The notes under the pieces are model-generated. The model searched no databases and had not been told where the DNA came from. It saw nothing but the letters and a program-made list of their open reading frames with translations. Shown here piece by piece: positions 25,901 through 40,900 of a stretch of DNA of 64,000 bases (the first letter of the stretch is position 1; each line of letters starts with the position of its first letter). This stretch comes from Alentia gelatinosa (lineage: Eukaryota > Annelida > Polychaeta > Phyllodocida > Polynoidae): the NCBI GenBank assembly GCA_950022655.1, contig OX465588.1, positions 25,096,527-25,160,526 of the forward strand, read 5' to 3'. The position numbers and the translations under genes were made by a program.

Positions 25901-28900
25901 CAATAGGTACGTGTAGTGATGAGAAGGTCATAGAAACAATAATCTGTGGCAGTAGAAGTCATGTTTGTAGATCCTCCCCAGTGAAGCGTGTTTGGTGCGG
26001 TGCTGTCGTGATTGTTAAAGACAAATGCGGGTAGGTATCGCAGTGCCCCTATGTCTACTAAATTCAACACTGGTACTGCCATCTGATTTCATGAAAATAT
26101 GGCAGTTTCCCCTAGAAACCAATGGATAAGCACTTACCTTCTTCAGATGGCATTCCCATAGAAGTTAGCCTAGTGACATGCCAATTTCTTTTGCATTTTC
26201 CATTTGCTAATATATTGAACTTATATTATCCTGAGTTATTTGCAAAAATCAATAGGATCTAAAAAACACCAGCATTTGTCTTTAAGGTAGTCATAACGGT
26301 TCTGGACATGTTGGCTGGTGGCGCCATCTGATGCATCGCAACATGTGGTTTCATGATGGTAATAGGGTGGTTATCATCATTATCACCACTTTGTGGGGCC
26401 GTTGTCTAAACACAATTACATAATTATCAATATCAATGCTTGCAATGCATTCCTTTGTTTGATCCTGCAGGCATGAGCTGGATGGGGATATACTTTACCT
26501 TTAATATAAAAGCAATACACGCAAACATGGCACTGCTTTACCACATCAATATCATGACTGGTAGATTGATCACAGCCTTTCAGGTAGGCCGTAGGTTTCA
26601 CAGGGTACTCTGCCATGGCAAGCCTTCGTTTCGATCTCTCCTTCTTTTAGTGTGATCTTTCAGGGGGGGGGGCTGGAGGTGGCCTGAGTGGATTTTCATT
26701 ACTGCTACCCTGAGGATGCATACAGTAATTATCGTCCCAGCCATCCTTGAGCCGACCATCAGTGATCATCCTGAACACCTGTTCTGACCACACGTGAACC
26801 TGAGGGAAGTCTAAATCACAGGCGTCCTCGAATACTCATTTGAATGATTTGCAATAAATCTGACATACTCCTGAGGTAAATTGGGATCTTCAATTATTTT
26901 TAAGACCATGCATATCTAGTTAGTTCATTTAGGCTCATCTTAGTTTGAGTCAGGGCTAAAAAAAACATAATCATTCGAAAAACGATTTTTTTTTTAATAA
27001 ATTTATTATCGACAATCTCTTTCACCATACAATTGGTGTTTTACAAAGTGATAGTCGCACGACTATCTTACAGTAGCTTCAAAGAATTCCAAAGGTGGTC
27101 TTAAATCAGTACATAATATTTCCTCTGAATGAAAATACACTATTTTTATGCTCATATATAAAACTTGTAATTTCGTATTTTGGTCGCTCGACCATATACA
27201 TCTAGTTTATAATCATGATATAATCAAGTTTATATTTTGATATATGTCCTGGTATCCATCCTCTGATGATGCTTATCAGCTTCTCCTAAGCATGGGGAAA
27301 ATGCCTGAAGTCCCGCAGTTGTTGTTTGATGATCAAGTTTATAGGCCTGAAACGTGTTGAGGTAGGCGGAAGCATGTTGGTGTGATTCATTTGCCTTGAA
27401 AACTGCCGTCTCGAAGTGGAAGTCACGGGCTGAGACATAGGCAGAGAGTAGAGAGAAGCACCGGAGCCAGTGTAGAGACCCAAAGCAGTGGAAATCATCA
27501 TTATTGATGATGGTAGGCTGAGCGTTGGAACTAACAATGTTTGCGGAATAGATGGATCCCTCACCTCTGAATGTTGACAGTATTGGGTGCTGGTCTGCCT
27601 CAATGTTCGAGGATGCGACAGGTGTTTCTTAACTCCTCGCTGCAGTTCCAGGGACGCCCGCCTGCCAACAATCCTGGCTATTGTGTCACGAGAGGATCAA
27701 AGACAATGATCTCTAGAGAGACTCCGTCGACTTCATTCAGGCATGGCTGGATGTCTGTGATATTTAGAGTTGCAGTATCTGCCCAAGTCAATCTGTCGGC
27801 TTCATGCTTTTTGTCTGATTTTTAAATGGCGAATATATTTGCAGAGGAAGATCAAGAGCCTTTGAATTCCAATATCGAGATCAGCAAGTTGGTTGCTCGT
27901 CGGGTATGAAGTCCTGCTTAAGAAAGAGTTCTCAGATGCCCTGATAGGTGGCGTAGTGGATACTATCGTCTGAATTACTTTTCAATTATCCTCAATGTGG
28001 ACCAGTTATATGTTTGGAATAGGAGGCTGACAGGTCCCCCCAGTAAGATGCTACCTGTCGCAACTATCGCCGTAACCATGGCATGCTCATGACTGCGACA
28101 TCACAGAATCTATGACAACAGTTTTAACTACAACAACTTCATGTATCCCAGTAACCTGGATATTGCAGCAACTGTCAATAACTTAATGTTTACTGTTTGT
28201 AGGCCTAGAAAGGACATGTCTTTCCTGACTATTTTATTATGACCCGTTGTATTTCGTTGATGGTGAAATCTAATTGAGTTGTAATTCGAACTTGATATTC
28301 TAAAGGTGGTGCCATCCTCTATGATTACAAAAAGCTGATCTATGAGCCTGATATACAGAAGTACCCCTCGAATGGATATATAGGTAAGAGCCTTCGTGTA
28401 ATTTCTAAGTACTAGAATAAATGATATCTTAATTTGAATTTGATTTCCCCATATTACAAGCCTTGTATTAGCGGTCCATGTTTCGTATCATTATTTATTT
28501 GTGAAAGCTACGCACGCAAAAAATCAATTACTAAAGAGGAGCAACCGAAAAATGTCCATATATCATAGTATATGGAATATCTCTAATATCTTATCCCATG
28601 GGAATATAACAGTTTTCATGTATTTTACTCACAACGACAATGAAATGATATTGGACCTGTAATGGCCTACTGATTATAGTATCTAACAGGATGTGATACG
28701 GTTTGATTACACACCAATTCTCATTCTGCTCTTCTTCGTCCTCTGACAAAAATGGCCCCTGATCCCAGCTGCTGAGGCTGTGCCCTCGCCCCTGACATAT
28801 GACCTATGAGTCATGGGTTAATAGGTGATGGCGTACTTGATTGCCTCTATCCAGTATTTGTGGCTGGGAAGGTTCGAGTGTTATGAGTGGGTACTGTATT

Positions 28901-31900
28901 TCTATAACTGGGCCACATTTTTTTTTCATTTCAGGTTATGCTGTCGGGTTTGGCCGTTTCTATGGTCAGCGTCAGTCTTTTGTAGCATCAGCACCCAGGG
29001 ATGAAAGGGTAACTACGATTGATCTTCGCTGACTCAACAATTATGAAAATATTGAAAGCATAGATTGAGACATCAAGGTTTAAACAATGTATTTTGGAGA
29101 AGGAGTTTTGCGACATCTTGGTAATTCTTGGAATGACCACATGCGCAGATAGTCTTGGGTTCAAAATCTGTAAAATAGAAAGTCGTATTTCCAATATCTA
29201 AGAGTACGTTATCCTAATAATGTCAATCCTTTCTGAATTCTATATACAACGTTTTAGTATAAAAAACAATTATTTCATTCGTTTTCAAAGCAGAGGATGT
29301 TAGTTGAGTTTGCCCAGTTAATAATATCCTTTTACCCATAATAGCATGAAACACAGAACATAAACACTGGTAAATCAATAAAAGAGAAGTATCGCCTTTC
29401 TGAATGCGCCACCTCTATTTATAATCTAAGAAGAATCTTCTATTGAACAGGTTTAAAATTTTGAATTTGTATATCACTTTGGTATATTTACCACTTCAAT
29501 TGAAGTATAAAGTATAAAGCAGGTATATGCTTCTTGTTGACAAATGTATCTGCCAGTTTCTGATTGAACAGCAGGACTCTACATAGGAACGTAAATTGCA
29601 GGCAAATGTGTTTCCACTGCCCAATGCGTTAGTGTACTCTTGTCTAAATACCCTTCCATAGTTACCAACAATCGATTCCTCAAGCCACAGAGTCAAAAAG
29701 AAGGTGCTGCTGCTTCACATTCCTGATATTCCAGAGCTAGACTCCAATACCGCACGCACTTATACAGCCTTTCACGCACACATTTGATCCACCTCCTCTC
29801 ACCCACACACCCATTTGCCCATGCCTCCTGTCACTTAAACACCGCTTCATTGAGCATACACCCTTTCAAACATACCTCTCCCATTGGGCAGATGTATGCC
29901 TACAACTTCTCCACCTAATTGCATCGACCACAAGGTAAACACATTGCAGGACAACATTCAAACATATTTGAATTTCATCACGAGACAATTCTGTATCTTC
30001 CTGAGGTACCTTTCTTGGAACAAAAATACCTATCCCCGTACCACAATTATTGCACAGAGGAAATCTCGAGGGGTTGGTCACCCACTGTACAATTCTCTTA
30101 AGGTTCAACATTACAGTGTACATTGCCTCAGACAATTGTCCTCTCCACTTTTCAGAGTATCAGAATCTCGGGCGTTGTCATGCATAGCGATTGGGTTCTG
30201 GAACCTTGTCTCAGAAAAAATAGGTACTTCATCTCGGAAGTTACCTCAAGGTGTCTACAATTTAATTCTATCGATCAGTCAACACTAACGAGTGACTGTC
30301 TTTATTCAAACAGGTTCTCCTTCTTCATGACCTGTTTGTCCCCCCAGACTTTGTCAAGTCGGAGCAGTTCGGCAGTTACTTCGGCGCAGCTGTGTGTTCC
30401 CTCGACCTTGACCTTGATGGTATAGAAGAGCTTGTCGTTGGCGCACCCACGTACAAAAGTACGACTTACGACGAGGGTCAGGTCTACATATACTCCAGTC
30501 ACACGGTAAGTATGAAGATGAATATTGAGGATCAATGATAAATGATTACTATCAAATAAAGGTGTTTACAGTAGAAAAACAAGGTCTACGTAAGTCTGAA
30601 AGGGATAAGTCTTGATTTTCTCTTGTCATGCATTTTTGGCTTTATGGCACTATCTCCTTCATATCCTGAGAAGTTAGTTAATTGTGAATATTATTGTTAC
30701 TTATACACAAGTTATCATGTCAATATGTTAATATTAGCTTTGGCATTGTTGATGTTACTGACATAACTAAGATATAAGTAGACTGTACCTTTGCGAATTT
30801 CATTTAAAGGGGACCCTACGTCTGGCAGCAACCCTTTCCGGATCTGACAAAGTTGGCAGCAGGTTCGGGACGGCTGTAGCGCCTCTTGGAGACATCAATC
30901 AAGACCAATATCCAGGTATTCAACAAAGGTCCTGCTATTCCTGTTTTTATATCATTGTAGGAGCTATATGGATCCTCATTATAAGCAATAGTGATTTCTT
31001 CTCTTTTTCAAAGTAGATAAGTCTCGTGTTTCATTAAACTAGAAAGGAGAAAAGTTGATATACATATATTTCCGTTTTTAACGCGCACCTCTTTAGTTAG
31101 TATGTTCTCGGGGTAGAGATTTGGAAGCGAATACATTCAAGAGCATGGATAAAATTTGCTTTTTCACTCTTGCAAAAGGATTGACCGATTTCTTTTTCAT
31201 AGAACATAAACTTTAATTTCAATACTTGGTCACATATATGCGTAGAATTTTCCGTTTTGTATTTTGGAATTGAGCAAATTTAAATATCCATGTTGATTAA
31301 AAAGGACCAGCAGCAATTATTCTAAATACCGCACGCATTTCCCACAAGGTGACGTCCTGATTGTTTTTGTCTTGTTCATCTATGTATCTGGAAATATTCA
31401 TCAGGTACATTTCAATCAATATCAATATCCAACAATAAATGTATCGAATGAAACTGAAGAGAAAATAATTTAGAAGTTAGATATACTGATAATACCAGAG
31501 CAACAAGGAAAACCAGCATAAACATTGGGAGACCAAAGACAGGAAAGTTTTAGGAAAACAAATCTGTTTAATGTAACTGTAAAACTTGTGAAACACATAT
31601 ATAAGCTTAGTATCACAAAATGTCAGTAAATGGGGAACAACTCACTCAACAGTGTAAAAGACTGCTATGTTATGAACTTTTACCGTCAAAAAATTACCTA
31701 ATCACAAATTGCTCTTCTGAAGTGTAGGTTAAACTGACCTAGTAATACATCTAGATCATTAGCAAAAATGCCCAATCGTTTCACTTTACTCTGTTTTTGT
31801 GAATTTCAATGTGCTTTCCTTTATCTGGTAGACCTGGCCGTTGGGGCGCCTTTTGAAGAAGATGGCAGAGGCTGTATTTACATCTTCAATGGCGGCTGGT

Positions 31901-34900
31901 GGCCGCACAGTGCTTCCAGTCACGTGACACATTTCAGTAATAACGGACAGTACAGTCAGCGGGTGTGTGGAGGGCAGATTGACCCGAGCCTGCGGGGATT
32001 CGGCTTCTCGCTTCACGGTCTCAAGTCGCCTGGTCTCGCTGGTAAGAGGATTTGGTATCAACTTTAGATACAAATCTCATGGTATCTTTGTTTCCAAAAA
32101 CAAAAAGGGATTTATATGTAGCATGTAGTATGATTATTAGCTCGTCCTGCGAGAATTATTCTTGGGACATCATGTCTGTTTTTGAATGGTTAAGAACAGG
32201 CTTTCCCCCTATTGTCTCCTATATGTCTTGTCGTCCTATTAACCCTTTCCCTGCAGCACCCTGTTCCCCTGCTCAGCATTACACGGCAGGCATTGCCTGC
32301 CTAAATGACCCTGGTACTACAGGCACCTCTTTTGGGAAATAGCAATGTCATGTGATATGTCATGTGATTTAAGTAATTTGCCTTGTTGACTGATCATATT
32401 TTGTTATACCAAATCAAAGGTCAATATGGCTCTTATACCTTGTAAAAATGTCTTTTAAATCAAACAATTATCTTTTTATCTATTGAATTCTTCATATAAG
32501 TATCAATGATGCCCCTAAGATGCCTTGAGACATCTTCCTGCCGTAGCCAGGGGAATGCCTGGAGGCATCTTCTGCTGTAGCCAGGGGAATGCATGGAGGC
32601 ATCTTCCTGCTGTTAAAGGGTTAAATATCCCTTAGATTGATACCTCTGAATCTTTTATAACACACTGAAGATGTACACTACCTATTATTAACACCTGAAG
32701 TAAAGTAGATCTGTAGCACACATTGTCATACTGTATTTTGTAGGGTGAAATGTCCATCAACAACAAGCAGCAATCATTTTATCATTATATTACACTTTCT
32801 AGTTTGAACTGGTATGTGGTAGTTGTTATTCTGTTAACTGTTCTTCCTTTAACATCTTGCTCAAATGTTATTATGATATCTCATTGTAATTGAATCTTCT
32901 TGGTATCAATAAATGCTGCTATTCAAAAAAATATTCTTGGGGACATGCTTTGCCTGCGAGAGTGACTCAGAAGAGCCTTAATGTCATAAGTGTTGGTTTT
33001 CACAAGTGTTTTCATAAAGTAAGAAATCCAGGGGCAATAACCAACATGTAGCAATCATCGATAGCAAAAGTGACCGATGATGAACGGAATCCCTTTCTGT
33101 GCGCTGCAAACTTGAGAGAAAAATCATTGTATTTCCTTAATTGCCTTGGTGTATAAAACAGATTTGTAGGTGAAAGAGCCTAGAGGCGATGAATATAGCT
33201 AAAGACATTTTAGCTGGGTGATTATGCTAGATTTATCAAAGGGTGCAAAAGTAGATTCTGTCAAGTGTTATAGTATTGAAAACTGCCAATGTCTGGGTAT
33301 CTGTGTTCTATTGACTCATTTATTTAACACTCTGATCACAAGTAATGGTACCCTGTACACCAAAAGGTACTTTTGTTTATATTTCTGACTGCTGGACTCA
33401 ATAAACGATATTTCTTCTTCAATTCAAAAAAATTTCGCCTATCACTGGGAGGCGGACGTTTGTCCCATAGAGCACGTACAAATAAAAGATGAATCAAGCA
33501 TACCCTCAATTCTTTGGTATGCTCGTAGCAGCATGCTATTGTATGTGTGCTACTCCTGAAATCAAGCATGTGTCCTCCTGCCTGCTGTTACATGCCTTCA
33601 TGCCTTTTTTTACACACGCAGTTGCGGTGGGCGCCTACCACTCGGCTAACGTTGTATTGTTGAGGGTCAGAATGGTTGTAGCCTTAGAAGTGGAGATGGA
33701 CTTACTCGGAGTAAATGCACAAGCCATTCATCACGACAGAGCGACCTGCACTTACAATAAACAGCTCAGGAGCTGTCTGCATATCAACATTCTCATACGG
33801 AACAAGACTGATCATTCTTTTCAAGAAGGTGAGTCTATCTGTTGGTTATACGTAGTCTATCGTTTATATAGATGGGTATCTGATATGATATAAGGTCTAG
33901 CACTCCAGCTTCATAATGTGGTATCGGCAAAAATGGTAAACATGAAGAAACAGACACTATCAGAAAACATAAAGAATAGATTTCTTTGTTTTATCCTTTT
34001 GAATATGGATTTCTTCCCGAAACTACCAATGATCATATTTGCCTTTACAGTTAAATGCCTCTCCCTATCATTCTGTCCCCTGCCATCGTCCTACTTTTTA
34101 CCCTGATCCTTCTTTACCTCCTTCCTATTACTACTCCTTGTACTTATATGCTTCAATATTGTGAACTTATTAACATTATGTGTATGTGTCATGTGTATGA
34201 ATGCCGAATGAGATAAACAATAGGGAGACCAGAGCAATTCCCCGTTTAACACAACACTTAATGTAAATCTATTAAGATATTTACAAAAACGATGTCTATT
34301 GGGGAGTCACGGATACTTGATAATGACGTTGAATGTACTCACCTTTCAGGAGATGTGTGTCTCAAGTTGGAGGCAGACATTTCGAGACAGGATCGTGGTC
34401 TCCCTGTGAGGGGAATGCTTGTCAGCTCAGTGTTGGTACAGACGTGGTACGGACCTGCGGATGTCGGCAAGCCCATGCGCTTCCAGATAGTTATGAACGT
34501 AATCAGCAGTTCCAATATTTATCTTCCTATAAAAACTGCAAACAATATTAGATACCTATACTCTAAAACCATCACGGCCATTATCATATACCTATGGCGG
34601 GATGTCCTACATATACCTCCCGATCATACCCAAGTGGTATTTATGTAGTATGTACGTGGCATATGGGGTACAACCGTACGTGGCATACGGGGTACAGTTG
34701 CCTAAAAGCAAAGGTAAAATATGGTTAATTAAAGGTCTACAGTAATATGGAAACAGGTATACGGTGGTTGTACGTGAAAAATACTTGGTAAGAGACAATT
34801 AGATAAACCGCTGCCTACAGTTCTACCGCGTATCTATCACATACAGCCACAGTAACCCTGTTTCCATATATCAATACAAGCCCCCCCCCCCCCCACCCCT

Positions 34901-37900
34901 CCCCTTAAGTCTCTAAGAGTTCTCGAAAAGAGTTGTATCCTCAGTTCATATACTTTTGCATTCTACACGCCACACATGATGGGAGGGAATCACGTTAAAT
35001 CACATAGTTGTGTAGAGGAAACTTGTAATCTTAGTGAAAGAAATATCCTTGACTGATTGGCAACATGTTCAAGACCTTAGTTGGTTATAGGCACGAAATG
35101 TCACGAAATGGGCTAAATGGCAGAGCGTGGTATTTGTATTGAGAAATCTACCTCAAAGAATCTTTGACAAAAAAGATTATTGTCAGGCAGGCTAGGCGAT
35201 CGTCCCTAACCGTTATTACTCTGGTACAATATCTATCGAATAACATAAATGCCTAAAGCTTTACAGTATTTTCCAGTTGCTATAACCTCTCTGTGAATTG
35301 TTTATCTTATTCCTGCAGGAGACGATCTATGACGTCATGACAGATATGGCGTTCCGTTCAACTGTAACGTTGTGTCCCAACACTTCTCAGGGGGTGATCA
35401 TAGACGAACAATCTACAAACACGGTGGTACTTGAGGTATGTAGACACCAGATTCTGGCATCATTCAATGAGGAAAATCGTAAATATGATCGGATTTCTTC
35501 TCAAGGTAGCGTGAATGGCTATTGGTTAATATGGGTCTCATATCGTCGCGTACCAATTCAAGTATCTGTGCTATTGTCTGTACTTATATCTCCAGGTACT
35601 CAGATTATTGCCCTAGGGCATGCCAGGATTATATAAACGTTAACCTGCTTGGAATGGAATTGCAGATATGATAGAACTCGTCGCACTTCTATGACATGTG
35701 GTTGATGGGACACATAATATAAGATATATAAAACAATGAAATATATGTCTCTATAAAGCACATGAAGACCTGTATGATATGGACACACAAAATGGAAAGG
35801 TTATTTTCATAGGGAGTTTTAGCCGCACGGTTACTTATTATCAGCCACAACTACTCTACGCATAGCATAATAATATTCAATTAAGCAAACTGTCCATAGG
35901 CTGCACTTAATCATTATATTGAAATAATAACTCTTTTTGTTTATCTAATTTCACAATGGTTGGGGATATATAAATATATAGCTGCAAGAATGCTATAGCC
36001 GTTTTTTGCATTTTTCAGGTTCCATTTCACAAGTATTGCAGAACTGACAACTGTACAACTGATCTCAGTGTTGACGTCACATCTGAAAATCCCTACGTTA
36101 TATTAGGTGACGATAAGGAAGTCACCTACGACATAAGCGTCACAAACTCCGGAGACAAGGCCTATCGAACCACCGCCATCTTGACGTTTGCACCTGGCCT
36201 GGAGTTTGTACGCATGCGCAGCAGGTCGAAACACGTCGCCTGTACTGTTTTTTCTCAAGTCGATATTTTAAGGAACGACTCCGTTTTACGGTGCAGTGTA
36301 GGGCATCCAATGAAAGAAGATGCTACAACGACCATGACGATGTATTTAAGATACGATTCAGAGAAGTCAGAGAATAAGCTCAACCCATTGCATCCAGTTC
36401 ATTTTTATGTTAATATTACAACAGATAGCACAGAAAGCGACACGGGCAATAATCACTTAACCGTGGCAGTTCCTGTTATTTATGAAGCTGAGCTGGATAT
36501 ACATGGGTAAGTAATACCTGTGTCCTATGCCTCCCTCTCCGCCTACCCCACCCCTCCTCCCGGGGATGGTGGGATCTAGGACCTAACGATTCCTGGGCCT
36601 GTCAGGTGTTAGGGGACGTTAACGTACTGAAAAATCGTTTGATTTCTTAATGAATGTCCAAAATTAAATATTTTAGTAAGTCTAGCCTCTAACGAGCGTC
36701 ATCCATCGATGGAGAATGTCGACTGAAGCACTGCTTTGATGTAGAACCAAATATTGATTAGACAAAGTGTTAACCCAATAATTGGTGTCATCCAGTCCAT
36801 ATGATGTTCTAAATTGCCCTTAACGAAATTGCATGTCTGTAAATGCATAGATATAATGATGCTATTCACAATGACCTCATTATCAATCTACATTTAGTTG
36901 CATAAATGTACTGATACATGTATAGGCCCGTTTCATTTGGCCGACGAAAACGGTGTTGATTTTTGTGTCCTCCAAATAGCTTATTTACATTGGCCATCAG
37001 CAATATACAGTCAGGAACCACCCACGGACCTTTCGCACTGCTGAAGCAAGATGTGAATAGGCTACTTGGAGAACACACAACATCTACAGCGTTTTTGTTT
37101 GCCAATGGAAAGAGGCCTTATGTAACATGGACAGAACAAATCTCTTCACACAGGAGGTCTTTCCCGGAGGAGGTGTTTGTGGAGCGGATCGTGGACGGTG
37201 TGGTGCCTGTGATCACCAGGAGGGCTTTCCTGCTGCACGTGTATGAGCTCATCAACACTGGTCCGGGCATTTACCCTCCCGGTACCCTTATCATAGCCGT
37301 GCCATTATTTGCTGACCAACCGGAACCTAATATTCGGGTAGGTAGGAAAATCATGGGGTGTTGTTTTTCTGATAACACTTTGATCGATCCTCAATTTGTT
37401 ATTCTTAGACGTGGTTGCTTATGTAGTGGTATGCCGGTTCTTGGACTACGCTCAGCATTTCCCGAGAACTAGATTCATCTGTTTCGGTGGATTGAGACAG
37501 TTGCTACCCTATGCGTTTACCACATATGTTGGTTCTGTATGTATTCGGTATGTAAGGAGATGCGGAATCTACAACTTAGCAAGCCTACTAGTACAAAACC
37601 AGACTCCGAGCTCTTAGGTACAATTTCTTTATCATACCTTTTATTTGATCTCATAAGCGTACAGTCGCCTAGCATGGAATGTGCTAGGTTGCATTAGGTG
37701 AGTGGATCTGTTCACTCAACTGCTGAAAGGCTCCGGAGAAACCTTAACAGTGTGTGTCTCGAAGGTGTTTGCTTAACGCAGAGGAATGCACAAGTAACCT
37801 GTCGACCTGCTGCGGATGCAGCCTATATTTCTGACTGAGTTACATAATCTGGGTGAACCCGCGGCGTTTGCATGCATGGGTCCTTCAGGCTTACCGCACA

Positions 37901-40900
37901 GCAGGGATCGGCACTTGCGACCCCTAGCATAAACCAAACTAACCACTGCTCGACTAACCAGACCCCAACACTCATATCAGTGATCATCGACATGATTAAA
38001 GTATGACACTTGCGTGGGTTTTCAGATGGTTCCTCTTATACTACCATGTATATGATTTGCTTAAAATGGTCTTGCAAAGTACAGCATATATGCCCAGATT
38101 GGAAAGTCTGTTCAGGTTCACATAAGGCTTCAGGATTAGTAATAGATGCGATGTTATTGCAAAATATGGGTTGAATGTTAACATAAGCTGTTTATGTTTG
38201 TGTCTCTTGGGCTTGTTTCTATTTTTTGTTTGCAGGTTAGGCTATAGTATTGAAGAGTGTCAGCTTGTTGATGAATGTCTTTAAATTGTTCGTAATTTGA
38301 AAAAATAAGTTCGGCAAGATAACTATAGATAGCTATGAGTTTTTAGTTACCTTTGTAATATGTGAGAAATGAATTCCTGAAGTTATCGATTGAATCAGAA
38401 AAATGCATCACGTCAAACTCTATTTCTAATCTTCTTTCATCAAAGAATCAATACAAATATATCATGTGACTGACTTTGTTTTCAGTTAACTGGAGATAGG
38501 GGGTTTCCTGAAGAAGCAAACTGCACTTTGGTTGATGTCCCCGGGACTGAACAGGTATGTCATGAAACATCGCGAAATTTCATATGATTGTTTATATGGC
38601 ATGAGTTGTCTTCGCAGAATGATATCACGAAGCAGAACTGAGTGATATCTGTAGCAGAGGACAAGGAATGGCATGTAAACAATTATATGAAATTTCGTGA
38701 TGTTTAGATTTTATACCCTGTCATATGTTTTTAACTTCATATGTCACCAGTGGCATATAAACATTTTATGGCATAACCGAGGCATATAGACCCACCATGT
38801 TAAGTCTATGGAGATTTATATGTGGGGTAGGATAATGCATGTTACTATTCATGAATAATAATGGTACGTGAAATGGTTACCCTAGCTTTGCCTTTACTAA
38901 CATATTGAATTGCTATATCCAGAGGTTAGAAAGGATTTTCGTTTTTTTTAAGAAATGGAACATGCTTTGAGGATGTGTTCCAAAGCTGTCCAAAATTAAA
39001 AATCACGATTGTTCGTATTATAAATATTTTGGGGTCACCATTGATAAATGGCTAATTATTCACCTATCCTGTGATAGTAGCACCGTCTCCACACATTTTG
39101 TTTGGAAGAACGATATTGTAATTTTGAAAAGACAATTGGGTCTTTTTTATATCAGAGTTGACACTTGTCTATCCTGGGCATGTCATGCGAATGATATGGT
39201 AAAAGCTACAATTGGCCATGGGAAACTGTTCAAATTTGCTAAACTGATTACTGATGCCAGTAAACTTCTAGAATAATACCTTTGTTTGGATATGTTCTGT
39301 CATAATCACTAACCCTATTCAAAAACCTAGTACAACCTGTTTCAGTAGTTTCGTGACATTAGGCATAGACAGACATCAACAGCGGCACCAACAGTGCAAG
39401 CAACAGCGGAAAAAGTCTAGCAAATATCAACGGATCGTAGCAGCCAATCTTCTTCATATTTGAATCGATTATAGGTTATATGTAACCCCTACTTATGTTA
39501 AAGTGTCATCGCTTAATTCTTACGGGAAGTTAATGAAATTCCATGTGTAATGGATTGCAGTCTTGTGATCTGTCCGTATGGTGTCACTGACGCCATCTAG
39601 ACATGTGACGAAACTACTAAAACAGGTCCCAGAACCTCATCGCTCGGGCACGCTCGGTTGGTAAAAAATCACTTTCAGCTATGACAGCATACCCTGCGTT
39701 TACACTAGACGACTAAAAAGTTGGTGACTAGATCATCAAGTCAATAGTCGTCAGGTGGTTTTCGATTATGCAATCTAGGCCGTAATAGTTGTCAAGCCAA
39801 TAGTTTCCTCAAGTGATTCCACTAGACGACTTGTTATAGAAATGCAACTCAACGATTAATCGACACCTGTCTAGATGACTTATTTAAGCCAGATTGAAAT
39901 AGTCGCCGGGATCAGAGCATGTTGTATAGTCGTCAGGTGATGCCAAATTGTGTAATCTGACATAATCTGACGAGGTTCAGTCGACACGCACTTGGCGTTT
40001 ACACTAGACAATCTTTAGCCTTTTATGGCTGAAAATCGTCAAGTGGTACAATATCCAAGAATTGCCACCGATAATCCTCTGATGAAAATGCCAGGTTGCC
40101 AGCCACGACACAAAATGTTGATTCTATTGATTAGTTCAAAAGCCATAGACACCATCTATTAGCAGTCTAATAACTTGACTATGACTTCGGACAAGAATTC
40201 TCACCACATCCTCATTCAACAATTTCTTCTCTCACATGTCAATTTAAATATTCAAATCTTTTGATCTCGATGTTTAACTCAAATTCCTCGTTTTAAAATT
40301 GGACTGTTTGAAAGATATAATGAACTATTTTTTACCAAATGACTGTACCCCATATCCCATTAATGCTATCATTCTAATGTTTTAAAACCTAGAGTAATAC
40401 TGATCCAAGAACCCTGCGGCCATTCACACGCTAGAATCTTTTTTTTTTGACACGTTTCATTCGGGTCAAGATACATGACCAGAGCTCAGCGACGCCGTTC
40501 TTCCGCTCTATCCCGCTACAGTAGCCAATATATTACACTGGTAATTCGACATGTACTTATTACGAGTAGCATCGATTTTGTGGCTGAGGATATATTTTAT
40601 GTGCGTGCACCAAATAAGACAAGAGTACAATACAAGTATACAATACAGTCTGGGGTCAATGTCGTTAACATCAGTGAACTGTATTCAATGTACATATCCA
40701 TATTGATATGGTGGGTCTCGCGATAGCAAGATTACAGTCAGGGCTAGTCGAGTTTAGCGTTAGGGGTTCAGTCACTTAGGATAGAGATAACTCAGTTGCG
40801 GAGTCAACATAGGGGTCGTATAACAAGGATAGTACATATTAGAGGGGAACTATGTTCCGGTGAGCAAAAGTTCAAAGTTACGAGGTAAGGCTCGGAAAGA

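Larger units (their letters stand above)
34350..38554 (+). other. integrin gene 2 exons 12-16: thigh and calf region
   Basis: Exon 14 (36019-36506) is the longest, 488 bases. It carries CRTDNCTTDLSVDV...VTYDISVTNSGDKAYRTT...PGLEFVRM, the conserved calf-1 entry (C.....C..DL, TNAGE-like, PPGL-like). Exon 15 starts at 37154 after CTCTTCACACAG, chosen because it alone fits the incoming phase 2. It leads into LLHVYELINTGPG, the family YEL.N.GP motif. Exon 16 (38486-38554) has a cysteine segment EANCTLVDVPG. Confidence 0.85.

Noticed and set aside
24690..28383. An inserted I domain in the propeller of integrin gene 2
   Set aside because: The exons around the insertion site join directly in frame, no MIDAS-type motif (DxSxS) is seen, and the total length suits an alpha without an I domain.
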